From the NCBI GenBank assembly GCA_039583875.1, contig CM077157.1:79856346-79920345 (forward strand): a stretch of 64,000 nt of DNA, read 5' to 3'. A program made the translations under genes and the position numbers. The DNA comes from Platanthera guangdongensis. Taxonomy: Eukaryota; Streptophyta; Magnoliopsida; Asparagales; Orchidaceae. Below the pieces are notes generated by a model. That model had not been told where the DNA came from. It saw nothing but the letters and a program-made list of their open reading frames with translations, and did not search any database. Positions 10,190 to 21,639 of the stretch are shown here, one piece after another. Numbering within the stretch: position 1 is the stretch's first letter; every line of letters begins with the position of its first letter.

Positions 10190-13051
10190 CTAAAGAAAAA
10201 TTCTATCATATTGCTGCTCAGGCTCCTTGATCACAATGCCCTTTCCTGATTGTATCTTTGCTTGGACTGGGGCTTTAGCATCTTCAGCAGCAGCAGACTT
10301 CTTTCCTTTAAGATCCTTCTTTTTCAATTCTTCAGCTTTGATCTTTTGTCTTTCAAAGTAATGATAAGGCTTTGGAAAGTACTTGCTAGGCTCCTGTGCA
10401 GTAGGAGGTAGCTTTCCCATCTTAGCCTTTCTTCTATATTGCACAATGGTCTCCTGCCTGTTCTCATGCTTCCTCCACTCCAGTTCAGAATACCACTTGT
10501 TTCTATCCTGGATATTGTCCTTAGCAGCTTTCCAAGCAGTCAAAATGATATTCCTGGAGGTGGGGCTCCACTGTTCAAAATCAGGCCTCAATTCAGCTTG
10601 CTCTCTGAATCTCTTCTTAGACAATTGAGTCTCTTGTTCTTTTAGCAAAGCTTCTTGTTCTTTCAGTATTTCCTCAAGCACAGGCTGAACTACTTTCTCT
10701 ATGATGACCTTCTGATTTCCCTCAGGAGGGCTATACATTGACTGTATATCTTGATGTATCATATCAAAGTCTGGTGGAGGGTATATTACCTGAGCTACTT
10801 CAGCTTGCTCTCCTCCAAGATATGCATGATTAATACCAGACTCTGCAACATTGTCATCATCACATAATGGAGGATATCTAAGGGTGGCTCTGATGGAATT
10901 TGAAATCCACTTTGCATGATCAGAGCCTGCTTTGACTAACACCCTCTCCCCCTTTATGACTTCTCTTTCAATATGATCTCTAAGATCATCTTTCTGAAAC
11001 CTTATTTGTGCATTCAGATAGTTTACTCCATCCTTGTAGAAAGGTTTCAACCTTTGGAGTTTTTCAGTGATTAGCTTCTGGGAATCCTGAAGTGCAGAAG
11101 TAACAGCAGTGATACCTTCTTGTAAGACTTTATCAAATTCTGCCTTGGCTGTAGTCATGGTTGTAGTGTGACCAGTAGCTATATTCTTCATTTCTGTTAC
11201 TATTGCATTATGTGAAGCTGTCAAATTATCATTCATTCTCAGCTGATTCTCCAGGACATAGCCTTGCTTCAGTGCAATATCATCCACTTGTGTTTTGATC
11301 TTTTCCTTATGAGTGGCCAGATAGACTACTGCATTTCCTCCCTTATGGAAGCAGTCAGTCATTTCTTTCTTATTCAGATTCATTTCAAATCTGATGGACT
11401 TAATGTCTTGGGCCAGATCAAACTGCAGTGACTTATGCCCTTCATCCATATAAGATTGCAAAGCCTGTCTTTGCTCATCCATCTTTATCTGTAATGCAAC
11501 CATCAGAGAACTGAAATCGGTAGATGGGGCTGGCTGTGGTGCAGGCTGTGGTGCAATTGTTTGTAAAGCTTTCTTATAATTCTGGCTCCTTCTCTTAAAG
11601 ACTTAGAATTTCCTCTTTTTGGCTCTTGCAGCCTCGTCATCCTCTGATGCAGATGTGCTATCAATATTCACTCTGTCCTTAGGACTTGGAGGTAACTCCT
11701 TCTCAGTCCTTTGTAGCCCTTCAGCATCTTTTGGCACCTCAGTCTCCTTCCTTGCAGTTTCCTCAACAATATCCACATGCTCCCCCTCAACATGGGCCTT
11801 CTCCCCCTCAGCAGCAGCTTTCTCTTTCTCAAAATCTGTTTGTAGAAGATCTGGGAATAGCTCTTCTAGGGTAAATTCCTGTTGAGGAAGGGTTGGAGAA
11901 TCTCTTATCTCATCAACCACTTGATCAACAAGAGATGTGTCCTCCATGACAACATCCTGGGGTTGGCTATGTGTCTGTGTTTGCTGATTAACATTAGGTA
12001 ATGAATCAGACAAAACATCATCCTCAAGAGGGAAATCTAATTCATTAATTTCAGTTATTACCTCAAGTATTGTGTGGGTAGCTTGTTCACTCTCTAATGG
12101 AGTTGGCTCTTCCACAAGTAGAGACTCCTCCTGGATTGGATCCATGTGAATTGGGCTTGCTGGTGGTAGCTCCCCATGCCTTTCTGCATCCTCTTGTTTA
12201 GCTGGAGACTGTCCAGCATTTTCAGTTTCTTCCTCATCTGGAGTAAACACAACTTGCTCTTCAGAGCTGCTTAAGGATTCTTGAGCCACTGGGGCTGTCT
12301 TTTTCTTTTTCTTCTGGGGTGTGTCCTTTACTGGAGTTGACATTTCCTTGGTCAATACTCTGTCCCACCTAGAGAAGATTCTCATATCCATCTTCCTCAT
12401 GTGGTTAATTTTTGAACCTGCAGCTTGGTTCATTACATCTGGAATACTTCCAACAAGGTAAAGACTCAGAATTCTACCCAAATTGGGCTTCTGCATACTC
12501 TCTTTTATCTTCTCCAACACAACTGCAGACCAATCAGTTTCTAGTTTGAAGATAATTCTTGTCATTAGACTAAACATATGAGCTGATATGTTGTCATGCC
12601 CTCCAGGCTTGCTCAGGATAACCTTGCCAACAATTTCAGATAAGAATTTGCCTTGCATGTTCATTCCCTTCCTATTGAAAACAGATCCTATTTTCAGATT
12701 TGAGTCCAAACCACACCATGTCAATGCTTCTCTAGTCTTAGAAGCAAAAACATCTTCTTCTTCCTTAGTTCTTGGTAGTTGTAGTACCTTTCTCAGACTC
12801 TTAGGAGAGACATTTACCTTTGCCCCATGAACTCTTGACTTAATCTTGAGTCCTGATTCATCTAGTTTTGCTGCATTCAGAAACTCAAGGACTTCTTTCT
12901 TCCATATCTTGGTCGGTTCTGAAACAAGAAATTCTAACCCAGTCTCTTCTATTAGGGTTATCACGCCTTTGATCTCTGGTTCCGCGTCATCAAATGCGTG
13001 TCGCACGAATTCATATCCTTCATTCACATTCTCTTCTAGCTTGGGCGCCAT
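10190..13051 (-). pseudogene. Element D env-like protein, split by one stop
   Basis: Extra frame between pol and the 3' LTR, the position of the Sirevirus env-like gene; its biochemical role is unknown. ATG at 13051 gives MAPKLEENVNEGYE; the N-terminal half has a conserved block (GKFLSEIVGKVILSKPGGHD...LETDWSAVVLEKIKESMQKPNLGRIL) also seen in the env-like frame of E. An acidic, Glu/Ser/Pro-rich middle follows to KRKF. A TAA at 11603-11605 interrupts, but the frame continues in register through VFKRRSQNYKK into a long helical, coiled-coil-like half (11503-10190) ending in a Lys-rich tail. No signal peptide or clear membrane segment is seen, so a true envelope role is not supported by the sequence alone. 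Confidence 0.8.
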
Positions 13052-13563
13052 TAGGGTTTGAAGAAATTTGAATTTAGAGAAGAGAGATGTCGACACACAA
13101 GTTTGGTCTCGAAACTTTGGTGAGCGTATCGACAGACAATAGCGAGAACCTATTTATAACTTTCTAGAATCGAAGATGAAAGGGCGCGCCAAGATACTTA
13201 AACTGTATCTACACTGTTGAAAAGTGTCGACACTTACTTATAATGTCTCGACAACTATGTGTCGACACAAGTATAATCGACAGAATATATGTGTCGACAC
13301 TTGTTTATGTGTCGACACCACTTTGCTCGATACTTAGTCGAGACTTTACTAGACTAATGTTGTAAAAATCTTAAGTGTCGACACCACCTTGGATGTGTCA
13401 ACACCTACACTGCATGTGTCGATACTAATTCTCGGAAGTGTCGACACAGACTTCCTAGATGTGTCGACACCTTTTCTCTGAAGTGTCGACACCACTTCTA
13501 TGTGTCGACACAGACAACTCTGTGTGTCGACACTATTTTACTTAGCCAATATTGTTTTGTAAA
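13052..13563. repeat. Second GTGTCGACAC palindrome cluster between pol and env-like frame of D
   Basis: Noncoding spacer holding about a dozen GTGTCGACAC or near copies, mainly 13205-13540, with spacings of about 18-23 bases. A copy at 13088-13097 sits just upstream of the env-like ATG. The same motif fills both D LTRs, so it occurs at three places in one element. Confidence 0.85.
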
Positions 13564-16500
13564 CTATTCCAAGCTTATCATACCTAATTCAATTTTAAAC
13601 CTATTGAATTTGGTTTCATCTAAGGGCTTAGTATACATGTCAGCTAGCTGATTATCTGTATTAACATACTCTATTGAAATATCTCCTTTTTCCACATGTT
13701 CCCTTAGAAAATGGTATTTTATTTATATATGTTTAGTCCTACTATGAGAGACATGATTGTTTGCAATAGAAATAGCACTAGTAGAATCACAAAATAGAGG
13801 TGTTCTACTTACTTGTATACCATAGTCTTCTAGCTGATGTTGAATCCATAGAAGTTGAGCACAACAACTTCCTGCAGCAACATACTCTGATTCTGCTGTG
13901 GAGATAGCCACACTTGTTTGCTTCTTGCTACTCCATGATATCAGTCTTCCACCTAGGAATTGACAGGTTCCAGTTGTACTTTTCCTATCTTCCTTGCAGC
14001 CTGCAAAATCTGCATCTGAATAACCTGTCAGTTCAAAGTATCCATTCCTAGGGTACCAAAGGCCTAGATAAGGAGTGCCTTTAAGATATCTCAGAATTCT
14101 TGTGACTGCTGTCAAATGAGATTATTTAGGGCAAGCTTGGTACCTAGCACAGACACATGTAGCATACATGATATCTGGTCTACTTGTAGTCAAATATAAT
14201 AGGGAGCCAACTATCCCTCTATACAAAGTCTCATCTACAGGTTTCCCTGTATCATCTTTGCTTAGAGACATGCTTAACCCCATAGGAGTTTTCATGGTAT
14301 TGGATGATTCCATACCATACTTCCTTATCAACTATAGGGTGAACTTAGACTGGCATATGGATAAACCATTCTCAGTCTGTCTAACTTGGAGACCCAAGAA
14401 GAACTTAAGTTCCCTCATACTGCTCATTTCAAATTGTTCTTGCATTAGTTTTGCAAACTTTTTGCAAAGACTACTTTCAGTAGACCCAAATATGATGTCA
14501 TCTACATATATTTAGACTAGAATGATCTTGCCTCTGGATTCCCTAAAGAATAGAATCTTGTCTATTTTCCCCCTTGTGAATTTATTCCCAATGAGAAAAC
14601 TAGACAGAGTTTCATACCAAGCCCTAGTGGCTTGTTTTAACCCATACAAAGCCTTCCTAAGTCTCTAGACATAATTAGGTTTAGTAGAATCAACAAAACA
14701 TGATGGCTGTTCCACATAGACTTCTTCCTTCAGATTTACATTCAGAAAGGCTGACTTAACATCCATTTGGTATACTTTAAACCCTTGATAGGTTGCATAG
14801 GCCAAGAACATCCTTATTGCCTCCAGTCAGGCTACTGGAGCAAAGGTTTGATCAAAGTCAATATCTTCTTCCTGCCTATATCCCTTAGCAACCAGTCTAG
14901 CTTTGTTCTTCACAATAACTCCATGTTCATCCATCTTGTTCCTAAAGATCCACTTAGTTCCTATAATGTTGTGGTCCTTGGGTTTAGGAACTAGCTCCCA
15001 GACATTGCATCTTTTGAACTGGTTTAGTTCCTCTTGCATAGCCTCAATCCAATGAGGATCTAGGATGGTTTCTTCAAATTTCTTTGGCTCTACCTGGGAT
15101 AGAAAGCTGGAGTAGAGTACTGAACTTAGATTTCTGCTCCTTGTTTGTACCCCTAGTCTGAGATCACCAATAATTTGATTGGCTGGATGATCTTTTAGAT
15201 GTCTATTTGCTGGAGGTAGCCTGTCTTCAGGTTGTACTCCTTCAACTTCTTCAACTTGTTGCACTCCTTGGTCTTCTTCTGCATCAGGTGCATATAGTAC
15301 TCCCCCTGGACAACAGCCACTATCATCTACTTGCTGACTTGCAGTAGAACCTTCTTCAATAGTGAGCTTGTCCATCTTCTCAGTCACACCTGTAGAGCTG
15401 CAAACACTTCTAGACAATTCATTGTTAATGAGTCTAGCTTCATCAAACACTACATGCACTGACTCTTCTACAACTTGAGTAGTCAAGTTGTAGACCCTAT
15501 AAGCCTTACTGTTGTTGTTGTACCTAACAAAGGTCCCCTCTTGGGATTTGGCAGCAAACTTGGTTAAGTAATACTTACCATTGTTAAGTATATAGCATTT
15601 ACAACCAAAGATCCTGAAATAGGATAGATTTGGTTTTCTGCCTTTCACAATCTCATAGGGGGGTCTTATTGTGACTTTTGGTGATAGTAGCTCTATTAAT
15701 TACATGGCATGCAGTGTTTACTGCCTCAGCCCAGAAATATTCTGGGAGAGATGTGTCACTTAATAGGGTTCTACCATCCTCTATCAAGGTTCTATTTTTC
15801 CTTTCAGCAATGCCATTTTGCTGAGGTGTTCTTGGTGAAGAAAATTCCTGAAATATCCCAAATTTTTCACATAGCTTTGTCATACTGTCAGACTGGAATT
15901 CAGTACCATGGTCACTTCTTATTTTGACCACTGTACTGTCTAACTCATTCTGAATTTGTTTGACAAAACTATAAAAGATACTAGGAGTTTCAGATTTTTG
16001 TCTAAGGAAGAACACCCAGGAAAACCTTGAGTAGTCATCTACAACTACAAATGTGTAGACCTTCCTACCTAGGCTGTGAACTGGCATAGGACCAAAAAGA
16101 TCCATATGCAAGAGGTATAAGCACCTCACAGCATCTTTGTTTTCAATGCTATTAAAGGTGGATCTAGTCTGCTTGCCCTTTTGACAAGCTGAGCATATCT
16201 CATCTTTAATACACTTAACCTGAGGACCATTCCTCACTAACTCTTTGCTATAGAGTTGGCAAATTGTCTTGTAGTTAAGATGGGCTAGCCTCTTGTGCCA
16301 TTTGACACAATGAGAGACTTTCTCATCAGCTATAAGACACACATGAGAAACATTGTTCTCACACATAATGTCTAGACAATAGACATTTCTCTTCCTATAA
16401 CTAGTCAGAATGATCTCTTGATCATTTGATCTCCTGATATGACAACCATTTTTGACAAATGAGATGTCATATCCTAAATCACTCAGCTGACTTATACTAA

Positions 16501-16738
16501 TGAGGTTGTGTTTCAAACCTTTAACATAAGCCACTTGAGTAATTGTTATAAGGTTGCTAGAAATGTTACCAAAAACTTTGATGATTCCTTTTTCAGAACC
16601 ACCAAAGGTGACTTTAGGACCATCCTTGATTGGTGTGTAGTCCTTTAGCAATCCCCTAGTTCCAGTCATGTGCCTGGAACATCCACTGTCCAAGTACCAT
16701 ATTGGCGCATGACCACTTGGACTCACCTGCAAAACAGA
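13564..16738 (-). pseudogene. pol: Element D pol (copia), degenerate
   Basis: Copia-order polyprotein. Protease WYLDSGCSRHMTG, pre-integrase WHKRLAHLNYKT with a CxxC site (CSACQKGK), integrase with [14 protein letters not shown] and [10 protein letters not shown] (D, D, E residues), RT with [31 protein letters not shown], and RNase H YSDADFAGC, STAESEY and FCDSTSAISI, ending TAG at 13564. Frame breaks lie near 15650, 14664, 14116 and 13722. Three additional stops in RT (14827-14829 TGA, 14512-14514 TAA, 14332-14334 TAG) are absent from the duplicate at 44755-45251. Gag and pol are in the same frame, separated only by a TAA. Confidence 0.9.
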
Positions 16739-18726
16739 TTAGTTAACCTTAGAACCCAAAGAATTCTTGGGTCCTTGGTGCTGGTTAGTTTGCCTCTTAA
16801 CAAAACTGCCTGTAGCTTTTCTAGCAGGCAGATTGCTACTCACCTTGGCACTTGAATTGTGCCAACAGTCTATGGCAAAGTGGTCTACCTTGCCACAACA
16901 CCAGCACTCAAATCTGTTGTACCTTTGCTTAGGTACAACCCTGGCTGTAGTATCTACAGCAGGCTTATTGAGTACTGGGGCTTTGCCCTTAGACTTGGAC
17001 TTTACAGTCCTGGCAGGTTTAGTAAACCCCAATCCAGTTTTACCCTTCTGAGAAATGAACTCATTTATCAAAGGTAGAACAGACTTTGGTTTAGAAAACC
17101 TTGCTACTATGTCTCTCTCTTTCTGAAGACTAATCTCCAGATTTCTGATTTGATCATTTTTAAATGTTATAGTCCCCATCTGAATAACAGTTATGTGCTT
17201 CAGTCTGGCTATTTCATTTAATTTCTGATCAATCAACTTATCAAAATCTGTTGCAGCAACTTTAAGACTGGCAATCTCCTTAGCCTGACTCTTGGCCAAG
17301 GATTTGCTTTTCTTTAAAACTTGCAACACTACTCTATATTCATCAATCAATTGATGAATATCTCCTTCAGATTCAGATCCACTCTCATCACTTGATGCTG
17401 ATGAATCTAATTCTGATCCAGTACTAGAAATTGAACTAACAGAACAATTTTGTACCTGACTTGGTCCAGGCTGATCCTGGATTTTATCTCCTTTTGATAA
17501 GACCATCAGTCCCTGGCACTGATTGTCCTCTTGCTCATATATTGAGTTCATTAATTGGATGAACTCATCTTCTTCTTCTTCAGTAAACAGTCCAATGTAA
17601 GCTTCAGCTTCTGAATCAGTTTCTGAAGAAGACATATCTGACAGACTTTTGTCCTTCTTAGCAACAAAGGACCTTCCCTTTTTGCCCTTGATTTGAGTCT
17701 TCTTATTATCAGTAGACTCTTTCCTCTTCTCTGGACAGTCAACAACAACATGTCTCTGTTTGTTACAACAATAGCAAATTATCTTTGAAGATGTAGTTCT
17801 ACTTGACTTGGGCTTTCTCCTGTCTTTCTTTGATGACTTCTGTGAAGTGGATGTCTTAGACTTCCACTGTTTCTTCTTCAGGAACTTCTGAAAATGTCTT
17901 GTGAAAGCTGCACAGTCCTCATCACTCTCACAGCTTTCAGAATTCTTGCTTTCTAACTCATATGTCTCAGTCTCAGCAACTTTTGGAGGTGGAGATGGAG
18001 ACTTACTTTTATATTTCCTAGTGGCTTCTGTCTTGAAAGCCACAGCTCTTTCTTTGTGCTTAACTCTTGTAGTCTTCTCCTCCTCCTTCCTTACCATTAA
18101 CTGCATCTCATATGATAACAGTTTTCCAAACAATGTTGGAGGAGGAATGTCTGCTAATTTGGTCATTTCCCTTATGACACAAATCTTAGTATCTCAGTCT
18201 TTAGTTAGGGATCTCAATAACTTATCATTCAGCTCATAATTGCTGAATTCTCTTCCATAGGACATTAACTCATTAACTATCCTATAGAATTTCTTGTAGC
18301 ACTCAGTTATGATATCAGACCTGCCTTGTCTGAAGCTATCATACTCTTGATTCAATAAAGACTTTCTGTCCTGTCTAACTTCTTCAGAGCCCTCCATGTA
18401 CACTATTAGTGTGTCCCACATTTCCTTTGATGTTTTACAGTGTATCAAATTCTGAAATGTGGCATCATCTATTGCACTTACAATTATATTCTGAGCCCTC
18501 TTGTCCATGGTGACCAGAATAATCTCATCTTTAGTCATCTCTGAAAAGTCCTTAGAAGTTCTCTGATTTGCATCCAGGACTGATACTTTCATAGGCACAT
18601 ATGACCCTTCTTTGACTGTGATATAGATTCTAGGGTAACCCTTTCTTTCCAGATGCCAAAAATCTCCTTTCTACAGATTGGCAACTTCATGGATCCAAGT
18701 TCTTTGTGATTCTCTGTTGAACCCAT
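16739..18726 (-). pseudogene. gag: Element D gag with two zinc knuckles, broken
   Basis: Copia Gag. A possible ATG lies at 18726 (MGSTENHKELGSMKLPIC...IWKERVT), but a frame change, probably an internal deletion near 18620-18640, precedes the well-preserved UBN2-type block (KTSKEMWDTLIVYMEGSEEVRQDRKSLL is split here only by my quoting). TGA at 18194-18196 replaces the expected Trp in KD-W-DTK. The rest contains a Lys/Arg-rich linker, CCHC knuckle CYCCNKQRHVVVDC (about 17735-17775), an acidic Ser-rich stretch, a coiled coil (about 17100-17350) and a second CCHC knuckle CWCCGKVDHFAIDC (about 16870-16910). Ends TAA at 16739. Confidence 0.87.
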
Positions 18727-18826
18727 TTTCTTGATTTTCTTGATTATGTTGAGTCTGCCCTTGATTATACTGAATCTGCCAATAGGATCTTTTACTCAAA
18801 CAATTATGTCCTTTTTGAGTAACCTC

Positions 18827-18838
18827 GCTCTGATACCA
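18827..18838 (-). promoter_or_regulatory. Primer binding site of element D
   Basis: Minus strand TGGTATCAGAGC lies two bases inside the 5' LTR end (18841). This is the plant initiator-methionine tRNA primer site, perfectly kept. Confidence 0.9.
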
Positions 18839-18840
18839 CT

Positions 18841-20831
18841 TGAAAGAAATTGTACTTAATCACCTAGAGGGGGGGTGAATAGGTGACCTTAATCCTTTTA
18901 AACTTTTAGGCAGTATAAATCACAGAATTCACAGAACATAAAATAGCAACCACAGAATCATTCACACACAGAGTACACACAGTTTTATAGTGGTTCCCCA
19001 AGGTCTGGGTACATCCACTTTCCCCCTTCGCCTATCTAGTAGTGTACTAGATTCGGCCAAACTCCTCCACTATTCCTTAGATCCTCAGATCTTACACTCA
19101 GAACCCCAAATAGGTTCCTACAGCTCAGAGTGATCCCACTCCTACAACTCAGGCACACAGCCCTACCACTCAGTCTTCACAAAGACCTACACTCAGCCTT
19201 CAACAAGGCCTAGACTCAGAGAAAAGTATCTCCTACACTCAGGCACACAGGCCCTACCACTCAGCCTTTATAATTTTAGGCTTACAACTCAGATCCCTTA
19301 GGATCCTACAAGAAATTAAAATTACAATGTATATACCCACAACTCAGAATAAGAGAGAAGAGTTGACAGGTTTCTTGATGAGTTCTTGGAAGAACTTTGC
19401 TGAGATCAACCTTCATTGACTTCCTTCAAAACTTCTTGAATTTAGAACACAATAGGGTTGAGTCTCTATGCAGCTGATCTTCAATCACTGCTAACTTAAG
19501 AATCAGATCTCAATTTGAAACTTTCTTCACAGCCTGTTTCAACAACTGTCTTCTTAGAAGGAGCTCTCTCTCTCCAACTTCTTAGATCTTCTGATCACTT
19601 CAGTTGATTGTTGTTAATCCTCTTCTTCTGTTGACAGAATAAACCTTTATATAGGCCTTCTTCATGGTGACCAGCTGATCCGGTTTCTAACGACTTTCTG
19701 ACAACTCTGACAGTTGCAGTAGACCGACTGGAATGACAGCTGTCAAGTCATCCAGTCACTTCTTGAATTTTCTGTAACTGTCTGAAAAGTGTCGAGACAG
19801 TCAGTCTTTAAGTGTCGACACTGATAGACCAAGTGTCGACACAAGTAGACTAAGTGTCGACACTAGCCTTCATGGTGTCGACACAAGTCCTTGTGTTGTA
19901 GAAATTACTTCTCGGCACTGCTTCTCCAGAATGTGTCGACACTGATATTGTGTGTCGACACAACTACTTGTTCTTCAGTACTTAGTTGAATTATGCTAAG
20001 TGTCGACACAACTCCTTTGTGTAGACACAACTCCTTTGTGTCGACACAACTCCTTGTGTTGAACTTGTTAAGTGTCGACACATCTTCTTGGTGTCGACAC
20101 ATGCCTTCTATGTTGATACTTGCTGAGTGTCGACACAGCTCCTTTGTGTCGACACTTGTACTTGGACTTCATTGAAATTTGTTGAGTGTCGACACAGCCT
20201 CCTAGTGTCGACACTTTCTTCATGCGTTGAGACTTTTGCTGTGTGTCGACACATTTTTCATTATGTCGAAACTTGTACTTAAACTCTGTTGAAGTTTGCT
20301 GAGTGTTGACACAGCCTCCTAGTGTCGACACTTGTACTTGAAATTTGTTGAAGTTTTGCTGAGTGTCGACACAGCCACCAAGTGGCGACACTTTTACTTG
20401 AACTTTGTTAAAGTTTTGCTGAGTGCCGACACAGCCACCAAGTGTCGACACTTTTGATGTCGACAAAGTTCCTCTGAGTGTCGACACTGCTTCTAAGTGT
20501 CGACACAGCTTCTCTGGACATTTCTTCATTGTGTGTCGATACAGCTTGTATGTGTCGACACTTTCCTTCTGGTGTCGACTCTGCATTCCTGGTGTCGACT
20601 CAATTACTCCAAGTGTCGACACTGCTTCTCTGGGTGTCGACACAAGTCTTCTTAAGTGTCGACACTTCTCTTCTGGGTGTCGACACATGGACTTAGAAAC
20701 TTTTCAGCTTTCCCTGCAAATACTTAACCTGCACAACTAAACTCAAAACACATCAAATACATTTTGATGTATATCATTGAGTAGGGTGAGGCTTCTTCAA
20801 ATCAGGTACATATTTTCCAATGTACCCAACA
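18841..20831 (-). repeat. Element D 5' LTR
   Basis: Matches the LTR at 7958-9933 with scattered substitutions. It carries a hairpin with a 7-G loop (18860-18886), a minus-strand TATA box CCTATATAAAGG (19644-19655) and the GTGTCGACAC array (19785-20690) upstream of the TATA box. The array is therefore in U3, where enhancer elements would act. Confidence 0.92.
19785..20690. repeat. GTGTCGACAC palindrome array (D 5' LTR)
   Basis: Same array as at 8905-9790, with about 30 copies and the same 19/21-base spacing. Some copies carry single changes (for example GTGTAGACAC near 20020, GTGGCGACAC near 20383), giving a natural set of variants between the two LTRs. Confidence 0.9.
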
Positions 20832-21256
20832 ATACACGGGTAGGGACACGCCCGTGTCTCTACCCATGCCACTTCACAGGTTACACTACGTCGATCTCGA
20901 CATGCTTCGTCGATCTCGACACGCTTCGTCGATCTCGACATGCTTCGTCGAGCTCAACTCGACACACACATGGGCAGAGACACGCCCGTGTATCTACCCG
21001 TATCATTTCACATGGGTAGTGACACGCCCGTATCACTACCCGTATCCTTCTCTGGACATACTCGAGTCGTCACTTGAGAGCTGGCCTCTCCCACACGGGT
21101 AGGGACACGCTCGTGTCTCTACCCGTGTCCTATGCTCGACTGATTTCTCCTCATATTTACAAGTGCAACCCAGTTACCAGCACACCCCTGAACCCAAGTC
21201 GGCTCTCCTGACTCAAAAACGCGCACGAGGGGCCTAGTGCGAATCGGGACGTTACA
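20832..21256 (-). repeat. Element F: remaining part of the solo LTR, right of D
   Basis: Starts with the D target duplication ATACA and continues the ACACGGGTAGGGACACG / TCTCTACCCGTGT palindromes and CGTCGATCTCGACATGCTT repeats to about 21125. It ends GACGTTACA before the F target duplication GTACG (21257-21261). On the minus strand this is the LTR start. Confidence 0.8.
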
Positions 21257-21639
21257 GTACGTGAATCGGTGCCAAACTTGTGCCTTGGTGAAGGCCGAGT
21301 ATCAGAAGCCGGGCGGGTTTCTGAAGCCTCTTCCTATTCCCGAGTGGAAATTTGATGACATCTCCATGGACTTTGTTCATGAGATACCTAGATCGCAACA
21401 GGGTAACGACGCGATTTGGGTGATTGTGGATCGTTTAACCAAAGTAGCTCATTTCATCCCAAATCGGAAGGAGGACAGCGTGGAGAAGCTGGTAGAGTTG
21501 TATGTTCGTAACATTATGCACTACATGAGATTCTTAAGAGTGTAGTTAGTGATCGCGATGGACGTTTCACGTCCAAGGATTGGAGGTTGGTTCAGAAGAG
21601 TCTGGGCACGAAGCTTAAGTTCAGTACGGCTTTCCATCC
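21257..21639 (+). pseudogene. pol: Element A integrase, middle fragment
   Basis: Resumes A integrase after F: NRCQTCALVKAEYQKPGG completes the HHCC zinc domain begun at 4860-4954, and WKFDDISMDFV holds the first catalytic Asp. A frame change near 21530 precedes VVSDRDGRFTSKDW (second Asp). The fragment ends CTTTCCATCC, whose last five bases are the target duplication of E. A second copy lies at 51684-52066. Confidence 0.9.

Larger units (their letters stand above)
7958..20831 (-). mobile_element. Element D: Sirevirus-like copia retrotransposon with env-like frame
   Basis: 12,874-base element on the minus strand with LTRs of 1,976 and 1,991 bases, an iMet-type primer site, gag, copia-order pol (protease, integrase, RT, RNase H) and a long env-like frame between pol and the 3' LTR. 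LTR ends are TG/CA. Target duplication is ACACA (7953-7957) and ATACA (20832-20836), one mismatch; the intact form ACACACGGGTAGGG is present nearby at about 7856, which supports the mismatch being a later mutation. Long LTRs, large gag and the extra 3' frame are typical of Sireviruses. Several stops make it non-autonomous now. Confidence 0.92.
4955..21256 (-). mobile_element. Element F: solo gypsy LTR, itself interrupted by D
   Basis: Excluding D (7958-20831), F is about 3.4 kb. It starts TGTAAGACC and ends GACGTTACA (TG...CA), and is flanked by the 5-base duplication GTACG (4950-4954 and 21257-21261) inside A integrase. No gag or pol frame is visible. On the minus strand it begins TGTAACGTCCCGA, like the LTR starts of A (TGTAACGCTCCGA) and B (TGTAACACCCC), so I call it a minus-strand solo LTR left by recombination between two LTRs. 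A very long LTR of a Tekay-like family fits; a non-autonomous element of similar ends is the alternative. Confidence 0.75.
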
